The position numbers and the translations under genes are program-made. A stretch of DNA of 64,000 nucleotides from Pandoraea pulmonicola (GTDB taxonomy: Bacteria; Pseudomonadota; Gammaproteobacteria; Burkholderiales; Burkholderiaceae), in contig NZ_CP010310.2 of NCBI RefSeq assembly GCF_000815105.2, positions 5,146,001 through 5,210,000 of the forward strand, given 5' to 3'. The notes under the pieces were generated by a model. It searched no databases. It had not been told where the DNA came from and worked only from the letters and a program-made list of their open reading frames with translations. How positions within the stretch are numbered: the first letter of the stretch is position 1; the number at the start of each line of letters is the position of its first letter. Positions 29,586-37,182 of this stretch are shown here, piece by piece.

Positions 29586-29625
29586 GAAAAAACCCGCTGT
29601 GACACCTAAGCATCACAGCGGGTTT
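29586..29625 (-). terminator. Intrinsic terminator for the histone H1-like gene
   Basis: A 13 base-pair perfect stem (29590-29602 with 29613-29625) is followed by TTTTTT on the minus strand. It lies about 70-100 bases past the stop of the H1-like gene. Confidence 0.9.
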
Positions 29626-29691
29626 CGGATCGAGTAGGCCTACTCGATCAAAAGACACCGAAGTGCCTTGGTTCCTGCATCGGCACTCGAA

Positions 29692-30288
29692 TTACGGACG
29701 GCTGCCGGTCGGGAACGGCCATGCCGCTGCCGGGTTCAGTGCCGTCTTTGCTGCAGCCGGAGCCGCTGCGGGAGCAGCAGCAGCGGCAGGCTTGGCGGCG
29801 ACCTTCTTCGCAGCAGGCTTCTTGGCAGCGGCCTTCTTCGCAGCGGGCTTCTTGGCAGCAGCCTTCTTCGCAGCAGGCTTCTTGGCGGCAGCCTTCTTCG
29901 CAGCAGGCTTCTTGGCAGCAGCCTTCTTCGCAGCCGGCTTCTTGGCGGCAGCCTTCTTGGCAGCAACCTTCTTCACTGCCTTCTTGGCTGCCGGCTTCTT
30001 GGCGGCGACTTTCTTGACCGCGGCCTTCTTGGCCGCCGGCTTCTTGGCGGCAACCTTCTTCACTGCCTTCTTGGCTGCCGGCTTCTTAGCGGCAACCTTC
30101 TTCACTGCTGCCTTCTTGGCGACCGGCTTCTTCGCCGCGGCCTTCTTGGCTGCCGGCTTCTTGGCGGCAACCTTCTTCACTGCTGCCTTCTTGGCGACCG
30201 GCTTCTTGGCGGCCACGGCCTTCTTGGCGACGGGCTTCTTGGCAGCAGCCTTCTTGGCTGCGGGTTTTTTCTTAGCAGTAGTAGCCAT
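29692..30288 (-). CDS. Histone H1-like DNA-binding protein (Lys/Ala/Pro repeat protein)
   Basis: A 198-residue, extremely basic low-complexity protein. After [13 protein letters not shown] nearly the whole chain to about residue 165 is built from the units [20 protein letters not shown] and [12 protein letters not shown]. It ends in an Ala/Pro-rich segment and a neutral tail, [13 protein letters not shown]. Such C-terminal-H1-like proteins (BpH1/HctB type) bind DNA without strong sequence preference and compact the nucleoid in betaproteobacteria and chlamydiae. ATG 30288 is chosen because AAGGAG lies eight bases upstream; a GTG one codon earlier is less well spaced. It is monocistronic, with its own terminator and a very long upstream region. 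Confidence 0.93.
   Translation of the reverse strand: MATTAKKKPAAKKAAAKKPVAKKAVAAKKPVAKKAAVKKVAAKKPAAKKAAAKKPVAKKAAVKKVAAKKPAAKKAVKKVAAKKPAAKKAAVKKVAAKKPAAKKAVKKVAAKKAAAKKPAAKKAAAKKPAAKKAAAKKPAAKKAAAKKPAAKKAAAKKPAAKKVAAKPAAAAAPAAAPAAAKTALNPAAAWPFPTGSRP
29795..30268. repeat. Tandem repeat tract inside the H1-like gene
   Basis: Degenerate repeats of 15-30 bases built on TTCTTGGC-AGC-type units (plus-strand view) encode the Lys/Ala/Pro units. Several units at 29810-29950 are nearly identical. Length variation between strains by slippage is expected, in whole codons. Confidence 0.9.
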
Positions 30289-30468
30289 CACATTACTCCT
30301 TAACGTAAGAGATCACTCAAACAAACCACCTGAGAAGGAAACCCGACCACCGCGCGGCGAACCGCCGGCGAGCGGGCTATTCATCGGCGTACGCATCGGA
30401 CATCGACGGCTTACGCTAATGAATTCGGCGCTGCGCGCATGATGCGGACCGTGTGTGCTCACGCGCGC

Positions 30469-30502
30469 AAAAAAATTGCCGGCGACATTGCCGCCAGCAA
30501 TT
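30469..30502 (-). terminator. Strong minus-strand intrinsic terminator in the H1-like upstream region
   Basis: An 11 base-pair stem with one G-T wobble (30474-30484 with 30492-30502) and a seven-base loop is followed on the minus strand by a T-run of seven. No annotated gene ends here. Confidence 0.85.
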
Positions 30503-30706
30503 CGATTGTCTTGAGAAGGGGGATTCGCCAGATTCTTCGGGGGGTAGCTTGCCTGTCCCGTCATCGGGATGGAGGAGATTGCGATAGCGGATAAGCGATA
30601 CTGCTTGCTATGCACCAAGGTTTTTACGCTCCGTAACTACCAGCTCTCTGTCGCGGGAGGAAAGCGATGCACGCTTTCGTGTGTTCATCGAGACTGCAAT
30701 TTATTT
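30469..30706 (-). ncRNA. Predicted small RNA (or attenuated leader) with C-rich anti-SD-like motifs
   Basis: The predicted transcript of about 238 nucleotides runs from the promoter at 30713-30741 to the terminator at 30469-30502. Near its 5' end is a 6 base-pair hairpin (30661-30677). C-rich stretches complementary to Shine-Dalgarno sequences occur at 30653-30660 (CCTCCCGC), 30571-30577 (CTCCTCC), 30539-30544 (CCCCCC) and 30518-30522 (CCCCC); a small CCCG-ATGA-CGGG hairpin is at 30557-30568. A 26-codon ATG frame exists near the 5' end but has no ribosome-binding site. This layout resembles Hfq-type or anti-SD small RNAs, but it may instead be the leader of the H1-like mRNA. I recognise no named family. 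Confidence 0.5.
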
Positions 30707-30712
30707 GAGCGA

Positions 30713-30741
30713 ATAATAATTCTTTTGTGATGCGATGTTAA
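30713..30741 (-). promoter_or_regulatory. Sigma-70 promoter upstream of the predicted small RNA / H1-like leader
   Basis: On the minus strand TTAACA (30741-30736) and TATTAT (30718-30713) are separated by exactly 17 bases; each hexamer has five of six consensus bases. It lies in the most AT-rich part of the gap. The predicted start site is near 30706. Confidence 0.65.
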
Positions 30742-30964
30742 TACTTTGCGCACAAAAAAGCGCACATCAATCGCAATGAAGAAGTCAATCTGTTGTATTT
30801 GATGCACAGCGCACTCGCATGTCGATGTGCGCGACGCGCTCACGAAGCGTTCGTCTCGACGCGTGGGCGAGGATGATGTGCGTGACCTGCGCGTTCTCTT
30901 CTGCTTCTCTTGCTACCAGTCACACGTGCGCCGCACGCACACATCACCCTCTTGAAAGCCGCAT

Positions 30965-30990
30965 GGCTGCTGGCTTTGCAGCCAGCAGCC
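30965..30990 (-). terminator. Hairpin after nrdB, probable terminator
   Basis: A perfect ten base-pair stem, GGCTGCTGGC with GCCAGCAGCC, lies 17 bases past the nrdB stop. The T-run on the minus strand is poor (ATGCGGCTTTC). Confidence 0.6.
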
Positions 30991-31006
30991 CATTTCTTCG
31001 AATTGC

Positions 31007-32149
31007 TTAGTCCCAGCTCAGTGCGCCACCGGTCTGGTACTCGATCACTCGCGTCTCGAAGAAGTTGCGCTCCTTCTTCAAGTCGATCATCTCGCTCATC
31101 CACGGGAACGGATTCTCTTCGTTCGGATAGAGCGCTTCGAGACCGATCTGGGCGCAACGACGGTTCGCGATGAAGCGCAGATAGCTCTTGAACATGCCCG
31201 CGTTCAGGCCGAGCACGCCGCGCGGCATCGTGTCTTCGGCGTAGCGGTACTCCAGCTCGACAGCCTTCAGGAACAGATTGCGGATCTCTTCGCGGAACTC
31301 CGGCGTCCACAGGTTAGGGTTTTCCAGCTTCACCTGGTTGATCAGGTCGATGCCGAAGTTGCAGTGCATCGACTCGTCGCGCAGGATGTACTGATACTGC
31401 TCTGCGGCGCCGGTCATCTTGTTCTGGCGGCCCAGCGCGAGGATCTGCGTGAAGCCGACGTAGAAGAACAGGCCTTCCATGATGCAGGCGAACACGATCA
31501 GCGAGCGCAGCAGCTTCTGGTCGGCTTCCTGCGTGCCGGTCGTGAACGACGGGTCGGCCACCACCTCGATGAACGGCAGCAGGAACTCGTCCTTGTCGCG
31601 AATCGACGGCACTTCGTGATACGCGTTGAAGATCTCGCCCTCGTCCAGGCCCAGGCTCTCGACGATGTATTGGTAAGCGTGCGTGTGGATCGCCTCTTCG
31701 AACGCCTGGCGCAGCAGGAACTGGCGGCACTCAGGCGCCGTGATGTGGCGGTAGGTGCCCAGCACGATGTTGTTCGCGGCGAGCGAGTCGGCCGTCACGA
31801 AGAAGCCGAGGTTGCGCTTGATGATGCGTCGCTCGTCTTCCGTCAGGCCGTTCGGATCCTTCCACAGGGCGATGTCGCGCGACATGTTGATTTCCTGCGG
31901 CATCCAGTGGTTCGCGCAACCGGCCAGATACTTTTCCCAGGCCCACTTGTACTTGAAGGGCACCAGTTGGTTCACGTCCGTCGTGCCGTTGATCACGCGC
32001 TTGTCGGAAGCGCTCACGCGGCGCGTGGACTGCGAGGCGATCACATTCGGGGTATCCCCTTGCGTGCCGAGAATGTTCGGCTCCGGCGAGAGGGATGCCG
32101 CCGGTGCGGCAGGTTTGGCGATGGAGGTGTCTTCTTCCCAGTTCAGCAT
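31007..32149 (-). CDS. nrdB: Ribonucleoside-diphosphate reductase subunit beta (class Ia)
   Basis: A 380-residue NrdB, the small subunit that houses the diiron-tyrosyl radical cofactor for deoxyribonucleotide synthesis. Iron-ligand helices are visible in [18 protein letters not shown] and [16 protein letters not shown]. The N-terminal 50 residues are variable and Ala/Pro-rich, with the conserved core starting near [15 protein letters not shown], and the C-terminal tail that docks to NrdA ends in [10 protein letters not shown]. The gene is on the same strand as nrdA but separated from it by an epimerase gene, so each nrd gene needs its own promoter. A pair of NrdR boxes lies about 300 bases upstream. 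Confidence 0.97.
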   Translation of the reverse strand: MLNWEEDTSIAKPAAPAASLSPEPNILGTQGDTPNVIASQSTRRVSASDKRVINGTTDVNQLVPFKYKWAWEKYLAGCANHWMPQEINMSRDIALWKDPNGLTEDERRIIKRNLGFFVTADSLAANNIVLGTYRHITAPECRQFLLRQAFEEAIHTHAYQYIVESLGLDEGEIFNAYHEVPSIRDKDEFLLPFIEVVADPSFTTGTQEADQKLLRSLIVFACIMEGLFFYVGFTQILALGRQNKMTGAAEQYQYILRDESMHCNFGIDLINQVKLENPNLWTPEFREEIRNLFLKAVELEYRYAEDTMPRGVLGLNAGMFKSYLRFIANRRCAQIGLEALYPNEENPFPWMSEMIDLKKERNFFETRVIEYQTGGALSWD

Positions 32150-32398
32150 AGGGTCTCAGTCCGTTCAGGTTGATGCGATACACGCGAGAGCGCGCATCGC
32201 CGAAGTGACAGATCAGCCGTTCGCGTGCGAAGGCCGACAAAAAACTTGCGATCCGGCGGCCGGCAACCTTTCGCCAACCGCGCGAAATTCGCCAGGGGTC
32301 GTGCCGTGTTTCGAGGGTGACGCAGATGCGCAATTGCGCTGTTCTGAACAACGATGCCGACGCGAGAGCTGCCGCAACATCCTCACCCCCCGACGTCG

Positions 32399-32416
32399 AA
32401 TTGGATGACTCCAATT
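32399..32416. repeat. Perfect inverted repeat near the nrdB promoter
   Basis: AATTGGA-TGAC-TCCAATT, seven-base arms around a four-base loop, lies 32 bases to the nrdB side of the proximal NrdR box. It has no T-run. It could be an operator or a 5' mRNA hairpin. Confidence 0.5.
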
Positions 32417-32448
32417 TAGCACAATTACGTCACTCATTCCAGCTAATG

Positions 32449-32495
32449 ACACTAGATATAGTGTCGCAGTGCACGACAAACACTATACCTAGTGT
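32449..32495 (-). promoter_or_regulatory. Tandem NrdR boxes upstream of nrdB
   Basis: Two 16-base palindromic boxes, ACACTAGATATAGTGT (32449-32464) and ACACTATACCTAGTGT (32480-32495), match the known NrdR consensus built on ACACwATATmTAGTGT. Start-to-start spacing is 31 bases, about three helical turns, as found for characterised nrd promoters. NrdR is the ATP/dATP-sensing repressor of ribonucleotide reductase genes; its own gene is not in this window. Confidence 0.92.
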
Positions 32496-32736
32496 TTTCG
32501 TCGGTTCCCCTGATTGACGTCATCCGGCACTGCGGGACCGGCATCTTGCCACGAATCGGCCGCTCGCGACAGCCTGCCCGGGCTCATCGCGAGGGGGGGC
32601 GCACGCACTTGCGACAGCCGCCGGGTCCTCGTCGCGGCATTGGCGTATCCTGTGCGGCAAGCGTCACCGCACAGCGAACCAGGACAACAGATTCCGGCGC
32701 GCGCCATCTTCGACGCAGACGAAGGAGAGACCCACC

Positions 32737-33699
32737 ATGACTTCCCCAGACGCCGACGGCGCACGCGCGAGAACGCCCGCCACCGGCCCGACGCCGCTCA
32801 CGCTCACGCCCGGCAAACCGATCCGCCTGACGGCTGGCACATTGATTGCCGAGATCCAGCCCGGCTGCGGCGCACGACTTTCGCGACTGAGCCGGCGCGA
32901 CACGCGCGGCGACGTCTTCGACTATCTCGTGCCGCTCGGCAACGAGCCGTTTCCTTCGGACGAATGGCCAAAAGCCGGCGCGTTCCCGATGTTGCCGTAT
33001 ACCAATATGTTGCGCGACGACACGCTGCATTGGCAGGGACGCGCCATCACCGTGCGCGAGGCGCCGGCGGCATCCAGTTCGCTGCACGGCTGGGGACTGC
33101 GCCGTGCGTGGGAAGTCGTCGACGAGAGTCCTCACTGCTGCGTGCTGCAGCTCGACAGCCCCGCGCAGACGGAGTGGCCCTGGCACTATCAGGCCTACCT
33201 CTCGGTGACGCTCGACCCCCAGGGCGTCGACATGCAACTCTCGATCACCCATCTGTCGACGGGCGACATGCCTGCCGGACTCGGCCTGCACCCATACTTC
33301 CGGTGGCCGGCGGGTGCACGCCTCACCTTCGAATCGGAGGCCGTCTGGCGTTCGCCCTCCGAGGACATTCGCTGGCCGAGCGAGCAACGCGTACACGTCG
33401 GCGCCATCGAGGTGGTTTCCGTGGGCGGCGGACTCGATACCGAGGGCCGCTCCACCTGGTTCGCCGAAGTCCCGACGGACACCGGCCGCTTCGATGCGCG
33501 CATCGACTACGCCGGCGGCCTGCGCTCGGCCACCGTGCGCAGCGAGGACGCAGCGTGGCTCGTCGTCCATTCGCCGGCTGGGCGTCCGTACCTGTGCCTG
33601 GAGCCGTCGACGCATCGTGTGGGCGAGTTCGACGAGGATCACGCCGTCGTGCCGCACGGTGAGACGCTCAGCCTCTCCATGCGGATCGACCTGACCTGA
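32737..33699 (+). CDS. Aldose 1-epimerase family protein
   Basis: A 320-residue GalM-fold protein. GalM interconverts alpha and beta anomers of aldoses. The fold is indicated by IAEIQPGCGARLSRLSR near the N-terminus, MLPYTNMLRDDTLHW, SSLHGWGLRRAWEV (catalytic-type histidine), GLGLHPYFRWPAG and LCLEPSTHRVGEFDEDH, where the glutamate acts as base in GalM. It belongs to the broader YeaD/GalM-related group, so the sugar is unknown. GAAGGAGAG precedes the ATG. The gene lies head-on between nrdB and nrdA on the opposite strand. Confidence 0.88.
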   Translation: MTSPDADGARARTPATGPTPLTLTPGKPIRLTAGTLIAEIQPGCGARLSRLSRRDTRGDVFDYLVPLGNEPFPSDEWPKAGAFPMLPYTNMLRDDTLHWQGRAITVREAPAASSSLHGWGLRRAWEVVDESPHCCVLQLDSPAQTEWPWHYQAYLSVTLDPQGVDMQLSITHLSTGDMPAGLGLHPYFRWPAGARLTFESEAVWRSPSEDIRWPSEQRVHVGAIEVVSVGGGLDTEGRSTWFAEVPTDTGRFDARIDYAGGLRSATVRSEDAAWLVVHSPAGRPYLCLEPSTHRVGEFDEDHAVVPHGETLSLSMRIDLT

Positions 33700-33762
33700 G
33701 GCGGACGGCACCCCACGTCGCTGGACGTCGCCCGACACCGCCAGGCGCATGCCGTCCCAAAG

Positions 33763-33799
33763 AAAAAACCCCGTCGGCCCGCAAGGGCGACGGGGTTTT
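33763..33799. terminator. Bidirectional intrinsic terminator between the epimerase gene and nrdA
   Basis: A stem of about 15 base pairs (33765-33780 with 33785-33799, one bulged G) with a GCAA tetraloop is flanked by an A-run and a T-run. It serves the two convergent genes. Confidence 0.92.
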
Positions 33800-33843
33800 C
33801 CGCGTGTGCCGGGCACCGCACGCGGCACCACGGCAGACTCGGC

Positions 33844-36795
33844 TTACTGGCAAGCCTCGCACTCTTCGAAGCCGGGATCGCCCGGACGCATCGTGCAGAC
33901 AGCGCCTTCGGCTTCCGGCATCGGCTGGGCCAGCGGCGAAGTCGGTTCGGCCGAGAAGCCGCCCGATACACCGCCCGAGCTCGGTACTGCGTTGAGCGCA
34001 CCGTGGCTCACCGTCGACTTCTCGACGTGCGTGGCCGCCATCGTACGGAGGTAGTACGTGGTCTTCAGCGCACGCGTCCAGGCCAACTTGTACGTCTCGT
34101 CGAGCTTCTTGCCCGAAGCGCCCGCCATGTAGATGTTGAGCGACTGCGCCTGATCGATCCACTTCTGACGACGCGACGCCGCCTCGACCAGCCACTTCGG
34201 CTCGACTTCGAACGCCGTGGCGTAGATCTCGCGCAGGTCGGCCGGCACGCGGTCAATACGCGAGAGCGAGCCGTCGAAGTACTTCAGGTCGGCGACCATC
34301 ACTTCGTCCCACAGGCCGCGAGCCTTCAGATCGCGCACCAGATACTCGTTGACCACCGTGAATTCGCCCGACAGGTTCGACTTCACGTACAGGTTCTGGA
34401 ACGTCGGCTCGATACAGGCGGACACGCCGATGATGTTCGAGATCGTCGCGGTCGGTGCGATCGCCACGCAGTTCGAGTTGCGCATGCCGTGAGCGGCGAT
34501 ATGCTTGCGCAGGCTGTCCCAGTCGAGCGTGGCCGACATGTCGACGTCCACGTAACCACCGCGTTCTTCGGCCAGCAGCTTGAGCGAGTCTTGCGGGAGG
34601 ATGCCGCGATCCCACAGCGAACCCTTGTACGACGAATACTGACCACGTTCCTTGGCCAGCTCGGTCGACGCCCAGTAGGCGTAGTAGCACACGGCTTCCA
34701 TCGAACGGTCGGCGAACTCGACGGCGGCGTTCGATGCGTACGGCGTACGCAGCAGGTGCAGGCAGTCCTGGAAGCCCATGATGCCCATGCCCACCGGACG
34801 ATGATGCAGGTTCGAATTGCGCGCCTTCGCCACCGCGTAGTAGTTGATGTCGATGACGTTATCGAGCATGCGCATCGCCACGCGAATGGTGCGCTGCAGC
34901 TTCTCGTGATCGAGCTCGTAACCGTTCGCGGTCTGCTTCATGTGCGCCACGAGGTTCACCGAGCCGAGGTTGCACACGGCGATTTCGGTCTCGCTCGTGT
35001 TGAGCGTGATTTCCGTGCACAGGTTCGACGAATGCACCACGCCCACGTGCTGCTGCGGCGAGCGGATGTTGCACGGATCCTTGAACGTGATCCACGGATG
35101 GCCGGTTTCGAACAGCATGCCCAGCATCTTGCGCCAGAGCGCCTGCGCCGGCACCTTCTTGAACAGCTTGATCTCGCCGCGCGCGGCCTTGTCTTCGTAG
35201 GCCGTGTACGCCTGTTCGAAGGCCTTGCCGTATTTGTCGTGCAGGTCCGGGCAGGTCGAGGGCGAGAACAGCGTCCATTCGCTGCCCTCCATCACGCGCT
35301 TCATGAACAGATCGGGAATCCAGTTCGCCGTGTTCATGTCATGCGTACGGCGACGGTCGTCACCCGTGTTCTTGCGCAGTTCCAGGAATTCTTCGATGTC
35401 CAGGTGCCACGTTTCCAGATAGGCGCACACGGCGCCCTTGCGCTTGCCGCCCTGGTTCACGGCCACGGCCGTGTCGTTGACCACCTTCAGGAACGGCACC
35501 ACACCCTGGCTCTTGCCGTTCGTGCCCTTGATGTGCGAGCCGAGCGCGCGAACCTGCGTCCAGTCGTTGCCCAGACCGCCGGCGAACTTCGAGAGCAGCG
35601 CGTTTTCCTTGAGCGCTTCGTAGATGCCCTCCAGGTCGTCCGAGACGGTCGTCAGGTAGCACGACGAGAGCTGCGAGCGGCGCGTACCCGAGTTGAACAA
35701 CGTCGGGGTCGAGCTCATGAAGTCGAAGCTCGACAGGATCTGGTAGAACTCGATCGCGCGGGCTTCACGCTCGACTTCGTTCAGCGCCAGGCCCATCGCC
35801 ACACGCATATAGAACGCCTGCGGCATTTCGATGCGGTGACCGTCGATGTGCAGGAAGTAACGGTCGTACAGCGTCTGCAGGCCCAGGTAGTTGAACTGCA
35901 GATCGCGCGAGGCGTCGAGCGCGGCGCCCAGCTTGGCCAGATCGAACGAGAGCAGTTGCTCGTCGAGCAACTCGGCTTCGACGCCCTGCTTGACGAAGCG
36001 CGGGAAATACTCGATGTAGCGAGCCGGCATTTCGGCCTGCGGTACTTCTTCGCCGAGAATCTCGCGGCGGATCGTGTGCATCAGGATACGTGCGGTGACC
36101 TGGCTGTAGGCCGGTTCCTTCTCGATCAGGGTACGCGAGGCGAGGATCGCCGAATCGTAGACCTGCGACAGCGGCACGCCGTCGTACAGGTTCTTGATGG
36201 TCTCGGCCAGGATCGGCTCGGCGTCGACTTCGCTGCCGAGGTTTTCGCAGGCCGCCTGCACCACACCGCGCAATGCGGCCATGTCGAGCGGGTGGCTCAC
36301 GCCGTTGTCGGTGACATGCAGCACCGGCGCGGCGGGGGCGGCGGTCTCCGGCTTTGCCTCGCCCGCATGAGCACGCTCTTGCGAACGTTTTTCACGGTAG
36401 AGCACGTAGGCGCGCGCCACATTGTGTTCGCCTTCGCGCATGAGCGCGAGTTCGACCTGATCCTGAATGTCTTCGATGTGGAACGTACCGCCGTTCGGGC
36501 GGCTGCGCACCAATGCGCGCACGACGTTCTGCGTCAGTTGTTCCACGAGTTCGCGAACACGCGCCGAAGCCGCACCCTGACCGCCATTTACGGCCAGGAA
36601 CGCCTTCGTCACGGCGATCGCGATCTTCGACGGCTCGAAACCCACCACCGCGCCGTTGCGTCGAATCACTTTGTAGTCGGCGTTGGTCGCCGGCTCGAAT
36701 GCGCCCGTCGTCTGGGGCGCCGACGCACCCGTGCCATTGCCGGCATTCGCCGCAGGCGTCGGGTTCGGGCGGGTGAGGTTTTCGTTGGTCTGCAT
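33844..36795 (-). CDS. nrdA: Ribonucleoside-diphosphate reductase subunit alpha (class Ia)
   Basis: A 983-residue NrdA, the catalytic subunit. Two ATP-cone regions occupy roughly residues 40-140 (YKVIRRNGAVVGFEPSKI) and 155-250. The catalytic barrel has LSSCYLTTVSDDLEGIYEAL, SKFAGGLGNDWTQVRALGSH, HSSNLCTEITLNTSETE (active-site C-x-E) and ACIEPTFQNLYVKSN. The tail ends EECEACQ, with the CxxC that shuttles electrons from thioredoxin or glutaredoxin. The duplicated cone makes it longer than E. coli NrdA (761 residues). ATG 36795 is preceded by GGGAG at eight bases; upstream open codons are not conserved. NrdR boxes lie about 240-290 bases upstream. Confidence 0.97.
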   Translation of the reverse strand: MQTNENLTRPNPTPAANAGNGTGASAPQTTGAFEPATNADYKVIRRNGAVVGFEPSKIAIAVTKAFLAVNGGQGAASARVRELVEQLTQNVVRALVRSRPNGGTFHIEDIQDQVELALMREGEHNVARAYVLYREKRSQERAHAGEAKPETAAPAAPVLHVTDNGVSHPLDMAALRGVVQAACENLGSEVDAEPILAETIKNLYDGVPLSQVYDSAILASRTLIEKEPAYSQVTARILMHTIRREILGEEVPQAEMPARYIEYFPRFVKQGVEAELLDEQLLSFDLAKLGAALDASRDLQFNYLGLQTLYDRYFLHIDGHRIEMPQAFYMRVAMGLALNEVEREARAIEFYQILSSFDFMSSTPTLFNSGTRRSQLSSCYLTTVSDDLEGIYEALKENALLSKFAGGLGNDWTQVRALGSHIKGTNGKSQGVVPFLKVVNDTAVAVNQGGKRKGAVCAYLETWHLDIEEFLELRKNTGDDRRRTHDMNTANWIPDLFMKRVMEGSEWTLFSPSTCPDLHDKYGKAFEQAYTAYEDKAARGEIKLFKKVPAQALWRKMLGMLFETGHPWITFKDPCNIRSPQQHVGVVHSSNLCTEITLNTSETEIAVCNLGSVNLVAHMKQTANGYELDHEKLQRTIRVAMRMLDNVIDINYYAVAKARNSNLHHRPVGMGIMGFQDCLHLLRTPYASNAAVEFADRSMEAVCYYAYWASTELAKERGQYSSYKGSLWDRGILPQDSLKLLAEERGGYVDVDMSATLDWDSLRKHIAAHGMRNSNCVAIAPTATISNIIGVSACIEPTFQNLYVKSNLSGEFTVVNEYLVRDLKARGLWDEVMVADLKYFDGSLSRIDRVPADLREIYATAFEVEPKWLVEAASRRQKWIDQAQSLNIYMAGASGKKLDETYKLAWTRALKTTYYLRTMAATHVEKSTVSHGALNAVPSSGGVSGGFSAEPTSPLAQPMPEAEGAVCTMRPGDPGFEECEACQ

Positions 36796-37182
36796 GTAAA
36801 AACTCCCGTTCCAATGAGATGGTGCTGTTAGCGCGTCTCTACCAGTTTTACTGCCGGCAAAAATACGCCCTGGGGGGCGCCGATGGAGCGAAGTGCTGAA
36901 CACAGCACGACCGACTGACGGCCAAGGGTTCGAGATGTCCGCTGCATGGCTTCGCTGCTGTGCCGCCTGCGCAAAACGCCGCGGGACGAGCACGGTATTG
37001 ATGGTTTTGCTTCCGGCGCCGATCTCCACATCAACCACTAGATATAGTGGTCAGCACCCGAATTGGCACTAAGTATAGTGGAGATGACGCACTCCGCAAA
37101 CCCAAAAATTTCTTCTACCGGGAAGGCCCGTGGCACCGCCGTGTCAAGCAAAACCTACCCGGGTATGGGGATTAATCGGGGA
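36796..37182. other. Intergenic region upstream of nrdA
   Basis: These 387 bases carry the nrdA regulatory region. A pair of NrdR boxes is at 37035-37081, so the transcript probably has a leader of about 230 bases before the ATG at 36795. No small gene is evident. A short A-rich stretch separates the boxes from the ampD stop. Confidence 0.7.
37035..37081 (-). promoter_or_regulatory. Tandem NrdR boxes upstream of nrdA
   Basis: CCACTAGATATAGTGG (37035-37050) and GCACTAAGTATAGTGG (37066-37081) are both NrdR-type palindromes. Start-to-start spacing is 31 bases, identical to the nrdB pair. Confidence 0.92.

Larger units (their letters stand above)
30289..31006. other. Long intergenic region between the H1-like gene and nrdB
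   Basis: These 718 bases have no convincing protein gene. From right to left they hold a hairpin after nrdB (30965-30990), an AT-rich segment (about 30690-30790) with a good minus-strand promoter (30713-30741), C-rich transcript segments, and a strong minus-strand terminator (30469-30502). The 180 bases between that terminator and the H1-like start show no clear promoter. The AT content of 30690-30790 is well above its surroundings. Confidence 0.7.
32150..32736. other. Divergent region between nrdB and the aldose epimerase gene
   Basis: In these 587 bases no gene is convincing. The region holds two NrdR boxes (32449-32464 and 32480-32495) and, on their nrdB side, a perfect inverted repeat (32399-32416). 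The remaining 250 bases towards nrdB would be transcribed as a long nrdB leader if the promoter is at the boxes. The epimerase side (32500-32736) shows only a ribosome-binding site, GAAGGAGAG, near 32721. Confidence 0.7.

Noticed and set aside
29795..30268. CRISPR-like array appearance
   Set aside because: The repeats are contiguous coding units with no unique spacers between them and translate continuously.
29668..30303. Leu/Gly/Ser-rich plus-strand frames over the H1-like gene
   Set aside because: The reading is the mirror of the repeat codons; the minus-strand frame has the ribosome-binding site, stop and terminator.
30313..30618. 101-codon minus-strand frame upstream of the H1-like gene
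   Set aside because: It has a GTG start, no ribosome-binding site and crosses a strong terminator; composition is not protein-like.
34003..36831. 942-codon plus-strand open frame opposite nrdA
   Set aside because: Antisense shadow of nrdA; composition is Arg/His/Val-rich without motifs.
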